This document shows, piece by piece, positions 1 through 6,662 of a stretch of 9,307 nucleotides of DNA; position 1 is the first letter of the stretch, and every line of letters starts with the position of its first letter. Both the position numbers and the translations under genes were made by a program. The DNA lies in assembly GCA_014382645.1 (NCBI GenBank), contig JACNJI010000154.1, positions 1-9,307 on the forward strand. Direction: 5' to 3'. Under the pieces are notes generated by a model. The model was not told the origin of the DNA and did not search any database. It saw only the letters and a list, made by a program, of their open reading frames with translations. This DNA is from Verrucomicrobiota bacterium (GTDB lineage: Bacteria > Verrucomicrobiota > Verrucomicrobiia > Opitutales > Seribacteraceae).

Positions 1-808
1 CACCCTTTACGCCAATGGGAACATCGAAATCATACTGCTCGTAACCGCAGTAAGGTTTGTCCTTCCGCAAATCCAAGTCCACTCCCGAAGCTCGCAAGTT
101 CGGTCCCGTGATGCCCCAAGCAAGAGCGTCCTCTTTGCTGATGATTCCGATATCCTCTGTGCGATCTAGAAATATTCGGTTCCGGGTAAGAAGTTTTTCT
201 ACCTCGGCGATCGCCTTGGGGAGTTCGTCGCAAAACTTGATTACGCGGCTCAACCAACCATCGGGCACGTCGCGAGAAACTCCTCCGATTCGAGTGTAAC
301 TGGTGGTGAAGCGGGCTCCCGTCAATTCCTCGAACAAAGTGTATAGCTTTTCACGTTCAGTAAAGGTGTACATGAAGGGCGTCCACGCACCCGCGTCCAT
401 GCCGAAGACACCCATGCCGAGCAGGTGACTGGAAATACGAGCCAGTTCGCACACGAGCACGCGTATCGCTTGGCAACGCTCGGGAATCTCAATATCGGTC
501 AATTTCTCGACGGCCAAAACATAGGCGACGTTGTTGGCGAGAGGGGCAATGTAGTCCAGGCGGTCGGTATAAGGGACAAACTGGTTGTAAGTCATGTTCT
601 CGGCGATCTTCTCGTCACCGCGATGCAAGTAACCGAGTACAGGTTCACACTTGGCGATGAGATCGCCGTCCAACTCCATCATGAGCCGAAGCACACCATG
701 AGTGGTCGGGTGAGATGGGCCCACGTTCAGGGTCATGCGTTCTCCATCGGCAGCCCTGGCGGCAACGTCGCCTACGCTCATTTCCTTTGTAACGGGCGTG
801 GTACTCAT
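1..808 (-). CDS. nuoD: NADH-quinone oxidoreductase subunit D (NuoD, 49 kDa type), 3' end outside the window
   Basis: NuoD is a peripheral-arm subunit of respiratory complex I. With NuoB it forms the quinone-binding pocket on the cytoplasmic side of the membrane. I translated the minus strand from the ATG at 808-806 and found 269 uninterrupted codons running off the left edge. The family is about 400 residues, so roughly two thirds is present. Visible hallmarks are GPSHPTTHGVLRL (residues 29-41, the His-containing quinone-site loop), VLGYLHRGDEKIAEN (57-71), YTDRLDYIAPLANN (80-93), ELARISSHLLGMG (121-133) and FTTSYTRIGGVSRDVP (167-182). The start overlaps the nuoC stop codon as ATGA (808-805), which implies translational coupling. 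A GAGGAGGT stretch about 12 bases upstream, inside nuoC, could serve as a ribosome binding site. C and D are separate genes, not the fused NuoCD of enterobacteria. Identification is secure. Confidence 0.97.
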   Translation of the reverse strand, partial: MSTTPVTKEMSVGDVAARAADGERMTLNVGPSHPTTHGVLRLMMELDGDLIAKCEPVLGYLHRGDEKIAENMTYNQFVPYTDRLDYIAPLANNVAYVLAVEKLTDIEIPERCQAIRVLVCELARISSHLLGMGVFGMDAGAWTPFMYTFTEREKLYTLFEELTGARFTTSYTRIGGVSRDVPDGWLSRVIKFCDELPKAIAEVEKLLTRNRIFLDRTEDIGIISKEDALAWGITGPNLRASGVDLDLRKDKPYCGYEQYDFDVPIGVKG

Positions 809-1419
809 AGGGTTTTCTCGACCTCCTCGGTCCAACTTTCATCCTTGGCTCGCGGTTCCGACTCGCTCACATTGCCTTCTGCTGGTGAAACAAAGGGTCC
901 ACCCATCATTGGAGCGGGCTTCACGGATACGTTCGTGACTTCCACAACGTCGGGTGCGGGCAGAGGGGTTTCGATCCCGGCAAGGGGGAATTCTTTGCGC
1001 AGGGGATGGTAGGGATACTCGTCCCACATAAGAATGCGCTTCAAGTTGGGATGGCCTGCAAAAGTTATGCCGAACATGTCGAAAACTTCCCGTTCGTGCC
1101 AATCCGCAGCAGGATAAATGGCGGCCAAGCTGGGCACGTCGGGTTTATCGTTGCATGGGCAATCGCAAGCGATTCGCAGGTAGATTTTAAGAGCCAAGGA
1201 ATAGAAATGGTACAGCGTAGTGAAGCGAGGCGAGTTCTCTTGCCCCCAGTCAAGCGCCGTTAGATCCACCAACATTTCAAAACCCTCGCGATCGCGAAGC
1301 GATGTAGCCAATTCCACCAAGTTTTCCGGCGGACAAAAATAAGACAAGCAATCCTTCGAAGTGCGTTTAGAGAGAAAGGCGAAGCGCTCCACAAGCCTCT
1401 GGGCCAATTCCTCGTCCAT
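805..1419 (-). CDS. nuoC: NADH-quinone oxidoreductase subunit C (NuoC, 30 kDa type)
   Basis: NuoC is a peripheral-arm subunit of complex I that packs against NuoD and NuoB. The protein is 204 residues from the ATG at 1419. The 30 kDa signature is clear: AADWHEREVFDMFGITF (residues 104-120) followed by GHPNLKRILMWDEYPYHP (122-139) and LRKEFPL (140-146). After this core there is an acidic tail of about 55 residues without strong family features. The start is uncertain. A TTG at 1434 would add five residues and overlap the nuoB stop as TTGA, while the ATG at 1419 leaves an 11-base gap. Neither has a convincing Shine-Dalgarno sequence; the nearest purine run is AAGGGAT about 14 bases before the TTG. 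The gene sits between nuoB and nuoD in the usual order and is surely co-transcribed with both. Confidence 0.95.
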   Translation of the reverse strand: MDEELAQRLVERFAFLSKRTSKDCLSYFCPPENLVELATSLRDREGFEMLVDLTALDWGQENSPRFTTLYHFYSLALKIYLRIACDCPCNDKPDVPSLAAIYPAADWHEREVFDMFGITFAGHPNLKRILMWDEYPYHPLRKEFPLAGIETPLPAPDVVEVTNVSVKPAPMMGGPFVSPAEGNVSESEPRAKDESWTEEVEKTL

Positions 1420-1430
1420 AAGACAGAAAC

Positions 1431-1955
1431 TCAAGCGACCGAAGCGATCCCTTGTGACTTGCGCAGGTTGCGAACGGAAGGCTCGCGTCCGATTTTGTCT
1501 TGGAGCTTGATCATTGCATCAAGCAAAGCCTCCGGACGAGGTGGGCATCCGCTAACGTACACGTCGACGGGAATAATGTTGTCCACTCCCTGCAGCACGG
1601 CATAGGAGCGATACATGCCACCCGTAGAAGCGCAAGCTCCCATGGCGACCACCCACTTGGGGTCTCCCATTTGGTCATAAATCCGACGAACGACTTCGGC
1701 CATTTTGTAGGTTACCGTGCCCGCAACGATCATACAATCGGCCTGTCGCGGCGAAAATCTCATGACCTCCATGCCAAAACGTGAAATGTCGAACTTGGGA
1801 GCTGCAGTGGCCATCAGTTCAATCGCACAGCAGGCAAGACCCATGGGCATGGGCCAAACTGAGTGCTGGCGTATCCAGTTCACTACTGCATCGGCTCGGG
1901 TGACAACTATTTCCCCCTCAACCTTGCTATCGTAAACAATTTCCTTAGTAGACAT
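1431..1955 (-). CDS. nuoB: NADH-quinone oxidoreductase subunit B (NuoB/PSST type)
   Basis: NuoB carries the terminal [4Fe-4S] cluster N2, which hands electrons to quinone in complex I. The 174-residue product has the four expected cluster ligands: the tandem Cys pair in [12 protein letters not shown] (C42, C43), C108 in [14 protein letters not shown], and C137 in [38 protein letters not shown] (65-84) is also typical, and the length is usual for the family. The ATG at 1955 is preceded by eight T residues on the coding strand (1964-1957) and no Shine-Dalgarno sequence. A weak promoter-like pair lies just upstream, TTGTCC at 1998-1993 and ATTATA at 1974-1969 with an 18-base spacer. If real, it would give a very short or absent leader. 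nuoA, which normally precedes nuoB, is not in the window; the next element upstream is a tRNA gene on the other strand. Confidence 0.98.
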   Translation of the reverse strand: MSTKEIVYDSKVEGEIVVTRADAVVNWIRQHSVWPMPMGLACCAIELMATAAPKFDISRFGMEVMRFSPRQADCMIVAGTVTYKMAEVVRRIYDQMGDPKWVVAMGACASTGGMYRSYAVLQGVDNIIPVDVYVSGCPPRPEALLDAMIKLQDKIGREPSVRNLRKSQGIASVA

Positions 1956-2010
1956 TAAAAAAAATGGTTATAATTCTTCTTATGGACATCTTGGACAACC
2001 GGCAAACCTC

Positions 2011-2031
2011 AAAAAAAAGAATTAGCATTCC
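2011..2031 (-). terminator. Weak candidate rho-independent terminator for the antiporter operon
   Basis: Read on the minus strand, GAAT-GCTA-ATTC (2030-2019) can form a four-pair hairpin, extended by one G-U pair, directly followed by eight T residues (2018-2011). It lies about 200 bases beyond the antiporter stop and before nuoB, where a terminator would be expected. The stem is short and AT-rich, so it may be inefficient. A separate perfect 7-bp inverted repeat, ATCGAAG (2034-2040) and CTTCGAT (2064-2070) with a 23-base spacer, lies just upstream and could add structure. Confidence 0.25.
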
Positions 2032-2083
2032 GAATCGAAGATAACAGAAACTTTATTCCATGGCTTCGATGTTTCTTTAGGCA

Positions 2084-2111
2084 TTGACTAGACGAATATG
2101 CGAAACATCCT
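2084..2111 (+). promoter_or_regulatory. Candidate sigma70-type promoter of tRNA-Ser
   Basis: TTGACT at 2084-2089 matches five of six bases of a -35 element. After 16 bases comes CATCCT (2106-2111), a poor -10 match of three of six. Initiation would fall near 2118, giving a 5' leader of under 20 bases before the tRNA at 2136. The position fits, but the weak -10 keeps this tentative. Confidence 0.35.
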
Positions 2112-2135
2112 GCAATCCGACCCTGAGGCACTTTA

Positions 2136-2223
<88 letters not shown>

Positions 2224-2234
2224 TATCGGTCAGA

Positions 2235-5200
2235 TCAAGATTCCCGCACAAACACTTTGGCTCCGGTGGAGAAGCGAGCCTCGGATAATTCGAGTACGGC
2301 GGGAGCAGAGATGGCTTCCCCACCAGCAACAGCAGTTGCCTGACCAGTTACGAGCACGGAAGTCTTGCCGTAGAGGTTGAGGGTTTCACCGTCATTTGGA
2401 GAAAGCACATTCCCCGAGTTCAGCCAACGACGAAGCTCTAGTTGGCTCCAACTACGATAAGGCTCTCGATTCCCAAGTAGGTTTTCCGCAAAACGAATGG
2501 ATGCAGTTTTCCAAAGGCTGTTGGAAAGTTCAGACGATTCAGTCATTGCTTTTTGCATCGACTCGGTAGTCAACCAGAGGGACGTCACTGAGGTGTCGGC
2601 AACGACGTTGGCGGTACGAGGAACTCCGGCCAATACAGCCATTTCACCGATAACGGCGCCACGTCCCATGATGTCGACGACCAAATCGCCAATCGACACT
2701 TTGACGCTTCCTCCGGTTATCACGGTCATCCCGTCACCCGCTCCTCCTTGGTCCATGATCCGCTGGCCCGAAGAGTAGGATCGTTGCTCGGAAAGTCCTA
2801 CGATTTGGGAGATAACTGTATCGGGTAATCCTTTCAACCAGGTGACTTCGCGCAAGACCTCTTCTGGCGAAGGAATCCGAAGCTCGAGAGAACTCTCCAT
2901 CACATTCTTCATCCGTTCCTCGACGTCGAGGAGCAGCCGGTCCGACTCGTCGGCTTCGAGGGAACCGGCTTTGCGTAGTTTCTTTATCGTATTGCGCTCG
3001 TGGTTAAGAACGGAACGGATGGCATCCTTGGTTTCTATCCCCACTGTGACCTCCGGATAAGCTTCATGCATTTCCTTGAGGAAATTGAGGCCATGCAAGC
3101 GGTTTTCCCGAATCTCGTTCTTGAGTAGATTGGCAGTTTCGGTCACCTTCTTGGGATCTCCACTTTCGTCTAGGTCGGAAACAAACCCATCCACCATTTT
3201 GGCCACGTCCTGCTGAGCAACGACAAAGGCTTTGGCTGAATCATAGCTTACGGTCAGGCGGTCGACGAACATACCCTTCAATACGGGAACGTTCTTTAAG
3301 GCTTCAAGGAGCTTGGGTATGCCGCACACCTTGTCCAGATATTCGCGCTGGGTCAGTGGTGCCTTGCCCTCCAAGTCCAGAAACTCGCTCAAGTTGTTGT
3401 CGAGCAAGGCAACTCCTTGGGCACTCAGGAGACCTTCACGAAACTGTGCCCAATAACTGCTGCTTTCCTTCTGCAGCAGACGTCGCCTGGTTTCCGCCAA
3501 GGTATCCATCCCCGCAACCTCGTCAGCCGTCAACGGGTAGGCCACGGGGTCGGGCAAATACTTGCGCACTACACCCCAGTTGGCACCGCCGAGAAAGCGG
3601 TCGTCCTTAAGGAGATTCATTTCCTGCTCGCAACCTTTGGCCACTTTGCCCGAGGCATTGGAAAACATTAGCTTCTTAACTGCGGGCAATGCAGTCAATC
3701 CGAGTCCGTTTACCAAAGGCTTAACGGTGGTCGCGTTGACCAGCAAGGTAAGCAATACTACCCCGGAAATATAAAAAAGAAATTGGTCCCTAACTCGGGA
3801 ACTGATACCTACCAAAGAGGCCGTGGCCACGGCGCCGGAGCCTTCGCCTACAATAATAACCACTTTGTCCTTCGAAGCCAGTTCATCGCGGATGCTCATG
3901 GCTTCCTGAGTAGAAGTCTTGGAATTCAAGCTTTTTTCAGCGAAATGTGCGTCCTGAGAAATGGCAGTGACTTTACCATTGGTAATGGTCGCTTTGGCCT
4001 CTGAAGATGAATTAGATGCTATTAACCTTAGTTTCTTATAAAGATGGGTTTTTTCAGCCCCACGATGCTTCGCTTCATCATCCTTGTTCACAATGAATAC
4101 AGAGGTCGTAGCCTCTTTGTAGCCTGACCCTCCGGATCCAAGCTCGAATTCGTAGTGGAAATGCTCGGAATACACCACCAGAGCCAGAGCCAAGCCAATC
4201 GCTCCGCGAAGCCCCCCCCACCATACGACTACTGCGTCCTTCCCCGGCAAACCGTAGCCCGTCCTTTTCATAAGCGGATAGAACATCGCAATGTTTATTG
4301 CCCTGGTCAAATGGATGGCCAAGTAAATGAGGCAGAGGATAACGTAGTCCATTCCAGTAGGATCGACGTTTTGGGCAATAATCACGCCGACCACGATAAA
4401 GATGATGACGTTCGAGATAAAGGCCGCCAGTTCCCAGAACTCGTGCATAAAGTGAGCCACCTCAGGGCTTATTCGCTTGGCTCCAACACCAGCCATGAGG
4501 ATGCCCAAGGCCACCAACCCCAAAACTCCCGAAACTTGAAAGAAATGCTCGCAGATGAAGAAAACGGCATAGGAAGTGACTAGCACCAACGTAATCTCGA
4601 TCATCGCATCGTTGAAGACCTTGCGCAGCCAAAGTATACAAACGATGCCGATAAGCACTCCCACGAGGGCACCCGCGCCTCCAATTGAACCAAATCCCAA
4701 GGCAGCGTCTACGACAAAGTCTCCCAGTCCAGTGAAAATTTGAGCACCGGTTACGAGACCGATAAGAAGCATAAAGGCAACGATCGCGGTACCATCGTTA
4801 AGGAGCGACTCGCCTTCGATCAATGTTCCCAGCTTTTTGCTAGCCCCGAGTTCTTTGAGCAAAGCTACTACAGCAACTGGGTCGGTAGCGCTCGCAACTG
4901 CACCCAATAACATAGAAGCCAACCACACAAAGGACATCGCGCTCGGGGTGTCCACATGCCATTGCGACAGCACACCCCCTTCCCCACCAAAGAATTGCAC
5001 CATCCCCCAGAAGCACAGTCCCGTCATAAGTGTTGCCGTAACGATACCCGGCCCGGCCAGGTACAGGGCGTTGCCCACAGACTTCTTGAAAGTGTGGACG
5101 TCCAAGGCGAATCCGGCCTCGAAAATGAGGATGGGAAGGAATACGTACAGAATGAGGTGCCCATCCATATTGCCGCCCCAAGTGATCGCCGCACTCAGCG

Positions 5201-5582
5201 TATGAACAATCTTGTGCCACAATCCGTCGTCGTGGTGCTCTCCCCCTTCGGCATGCTCGGCGTGTCCGGTTTCGGCGTGCTCCTCATGTCCGGGTTCGGC
5301 GTGTCCGGGTTCGGCGTGTCCGGGTTCGGCGTGCTCGGCGTGACCGGCTTCAGCGTGCTCGGCGGTAGCAGTGCCTGCCTTATCTATATAAATCCGATTC
5401 AGTCCTCCCATTCCCAAACCGATAAGCAAAAGAAGAACCGTAAACGGGAGAGGAACTTTCTTCAGAAAATGACTAGTCGCAGCCCCGACGACTAGCGCGA
5501 GAATCAAGAAGAAGAGACCGTATAAGTAACCGTGCCCACCAGAAGAGGCGAGAAGGGAAGGCGAAAGGGAAATTAAGTTCAT
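2235..5582 (-). CDS. Large CPA1-family Na+/H+ antiporter with C-terminal cyclic-nucleotide-binding domain (SOS1/SLC9C-like architecture)
   Basis: This is probably an inner-membrane sodium/proton exchanger of 1115 residues, numbered here from the ATG at 5582. Two hydrophobic segments (20-38 and 43-62) precede a His/Glu-rich loop (73-119). The exchanger core follows: FLPILIFEAGFALD (148-161), ASATDPVAVVALL (230-242), EGESLLNDGTAIVAF (256-270, with the N262-D263 pair of electroneutral CPA1 exchangers), WGGLRGAIGLALAL (455-468), and a last helix near 600-619 ending LLVNATTVKPL. About 125 residues (472-598) are inserted before that last helix. After it come some 300 soluble, largely helical residues (620-917), then a CNB domain (917-1029) with the phosphate-binding cassette IGEMAVLAGVPRTANVVA (978-995; E980 and R989 are the ligand contacts in the family). 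The C-terminal 86 residues are of unknown type. The start is uncertain: a TTG at 5615 would add 11 residues and has a possible GGGGGT ribosome binding site, while the ATG has none. The gene is last in a three-gene operon. Transport specificity and ligand are inferred. Confidence 0.9.
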   Translation of the reverse strand: MNLISLSPSLLASSGGHGYLYGLFFLILALVVGAATSHFLKKVPLPFTVLLLLIGLGMGGLNRIYIDKAGTATAEHAEAGHAEHAEPGHAEPGHAEPGHEEHAETGHAEHAEGGEHHDDGLWHKIVHTLSAAITWGGNMDGHLILYVFLPILIFEAGFALDVHTFKKSVGNALYLAGPGIVTATLMTGLCFWGMVQFFGGEGGVLSQWHVDTPSAMSFVWLASMLLGAVASATDPVAVVALLKELGASKKLGTLIEGESLLNDGTAIVAFMLLIGLVTGAQIFTGLGDFVVDAALGFGSIGGAGALVGVLIGIVCILWLRKVFNDAMIEITLVLVTSYAVFFICEHFFQVSGVLGLVALGILMAGVGAKRISPEVAHFMHEFWELAAFISNVIIFIVVGVIIAQNVDPTGMDYVILCLIYLAIHLTRAINIAMFYPLMKRTGYGLPGKDAVVVWWGGLRGAIGLALALVVYSEHFHYEFELGSGGSGYKEATTSVFIVNKDDEAKHRGAEKTHLYKKLRLIASNSSSEAKATITNGKVTAISQDAHFAEKSLNSKTSTQEAMSIRDELASKDKVVIIVGEGSGAVATASLVGISSRVRDQFLFYISGVVLLTLLVNATTVKPLVNGLGLTALPAVKKLMFSNASGKVAKGCEQEMNLLKDDRFLGGANWGVVRKYLPDPVAYPLTADEVAGMDTLAETRRRLLQKESSSYWAQFREGLLSAQGVALLDNNLSEFLDLEGKAPLTQREYLDKVCGIPKLLEALKNVPVLKGMFVDRLTVSYDSAKAFVVAQQDVAKMVDGFVSDLDESGDPKKVTETANLLKNEIRENRLHGLNFLKEMHEAYPEVTVGIETKDAIRSVLNHERNTIKKLRKAGSLEADESDRLLLDVEERMKNVMESSLELRIPSPEEVLREVTWLKGLPDTVISQIVGLSEQRSYSSGQRIMDQGGAGDGMTVITGGSVKVSIGDLVVDIMGRGAVIGEMAVLAGVPRTANVVADTSVTSLWLTTESMQKAMTESSELSNSLWKTASIRFAENLLGNREPYRSWSQLELRRWLNSGNVLSPNDGETLNLYGKTSVLVTGQATAVAGGEAISAPAVLELSEARFSTGAKVFVRES
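5226..5366 (-). repeat. In-frame tandem repeat encoding a His/Glu-rich periplasmic loop of the antiporter
   Basis: This segment is built from a 15-bp unit (plus strand GTGTCCGGGTTCGGC, encoding AEPGH on the minus strand) mixed with 9-bp AEH-type units. Three near-identical 15-bp units stand side by side at 5286-5330, and diverged units flank them. The encoded stretch (antiporter residues 73-119) holds 11 His and about 14 acidic residues in 47. It lies between the second hydrophobic segment and the FEAG helix, which by homology with NHE topology is outside the cytoplasm. Metal or proton binding is plausible. The repeat could change copy number by slippage without breaking the reading frame. 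Confidence 0.85.
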
Positions 5583-5645
5583 GAGCAGGAAGTGGTTTTC
5601 GCAATATCCAACCAATCAAACCCCCATTGCCAAGGAAAAAGACCT

Positions 5646-6644
5646 TCAAGGCAATTCGAACAAACGCCCCGGCAAAGGGCGCTTCGGAGCAGGAGGGATT
5701 TTCCTTTGAGGGGGCTCGACAGAAGTTTTCAATAGTGAATCCGGGCGTGGAGAAACTCGGCTTGGAGGTCGTCCCAGAAATTCCTCCAAAGGGTTTGAAG
5801 AACTGGGTCGATCGGGAGAAGGCTGGACCGAGGCAGGCAGGGGGGCGGGCTGGGCAGTCTCATGGGGAACGGGGGCTACCGGCACTACCTCGAAAGTGTC
5901 GACTCCCTTCGCATCCCCCACAACGGCTCGAAAACGCTTTGCGATGGATTCGTCCTGAGCTTTTGTGACGATTGCCAAGGAACGCTCGAATGATGAAAGA
6001 TTTTCGAAGCCACCGACCAGAAAAGAGGTCTTGGTCATTTTCCCCAAGTCAACGTACACTAGGTCGCCAAATCCACGCCCACCGGGTTTAACAAAGAGTA
6101 ATTCGCCCGGCAACAATTGAGTGGCTCGCTTGGACTGAACGTCAGTAACACGAACTCGACCTAACATACCTACTATTTTAAGCCCACCATTCGGCTCCAC
6201 TTCCAACATGACGGTTCCCATTCCATCCAAGGAGATTTCCGCTTCCGGACTCTTCAAGGTGAGCAATGCCCCCATCTTTCGGGTCCGATAGAGCAAGGAC
6301 CCTTCATAGACCACAATGCCTTTCTCCTCGATCATAAAAATCGTCTCACTACCAAAACGCAAGGTCCGCCCGGCCGCCAGGGTTTCCAAGCCACTCCTCG
6401 GTCGCACCGATACCCGCGCCCCTTGGGGGAGATAAGAAGCCCGACCCACGGTCTTGGCTCCATCGGAGGAACTAATTAATGCTCCATCACCGATAGTTGC
6501 GGAAACTAAGAAAAGATTTTTTGCTTCGCTATCGGAAATGAATGTCAACGCTAACCAAAATGCCGTACCGAAGAGGATGGTGCGCCAACCAAAAACGTTT
6601 CCAGACAATGTTAAATATGAATTCACGAACAAGCTCTTCTTCAT
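5646..6644 (-). CDS. FecR-like domain protein, exported, with Pro-rich C-terminal tail
   Basis: The product is 332 residues from the ATG at 6644, which has GAGG (6658-6655) ten bases upstream; the upstream TTG at 6653 is too close to that site. A basic start (MKKSLF) and a hydrophobic stretch (about 22-37) ending in SEA before K42 suggest a signal peptide or single membrane anchor. Residues about 52-187 look like a FecR-type beta domain: alternating hydrophobic strands, RTLRFGSETIFMI (93-105), VVYEGSLLYRTRKMGALLTL (111-130), GGLKIVGMLGRVRVTD (153-168) and LLPGELLFV (177-185). Residues about 257-332 are Pro/Ser/Arg-rich, a possible spacer or peptidoglycan-spanning tail. Classical FecR proteins regulate ECF sigma factors, but no sigma gene is nearby and there is no cytoplasmic anti-sigma domain. 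An envelope-structural role alongside the adjacent barrel is therefore more likely. It starts 18 bases after the upstream gene. Family assignment is moderate. Confidence 0.65.
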   Translation of the reverse strand: MKKSLFVNSYLTLSGNVFGWRTILFGTAFWLALTFISDSEAKNLFLVSATIGDGALISSSDGAKTVGRASYLPQGARVSVRPRSGLETLAAGRTLRFGSETIFMIEEKGIVVYEGSLLYRTRKMGALLTLKSPEAEISLDGMGTVMLEVEPNGGLKIVGMLGRVRVTDVQSKRATQLLPGELLFVKPGGRGFGDLVYVDLGKMTKTSFLVGGFENLSSFERSLAIVTKAQDESIAKRFRAVVGDAKGVDTFEVVPVAPVPHETAQPAPLPASVQPSPDRPSSSNPLEEFLGRPPSRVSPRPDSLLKTSVEPPQRKIPPAPKRPLPGRLFELP

Positions 6645-6662
6645 GCCTAGCAATCCTCGAAA

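Noticed and set aside
425..1012. A 195-codon plus-strand reading frame
   Set aside because: It is antisense to the well-supported nuoD and nuoC genes, shows no recognisable domain, and spans their junction.
4155..4583. A 142-codon plus-strand reading frame
   Set aside because: It is antisense to conserved membrane segments of the antiporter and has no protein-like features.
5627..5968. A 113-codon plus-strand reading frame
   Set aside because: It is antisense to the Pro-rich tail of the FecR-like protein, where biased codons keep the opposite frame open.
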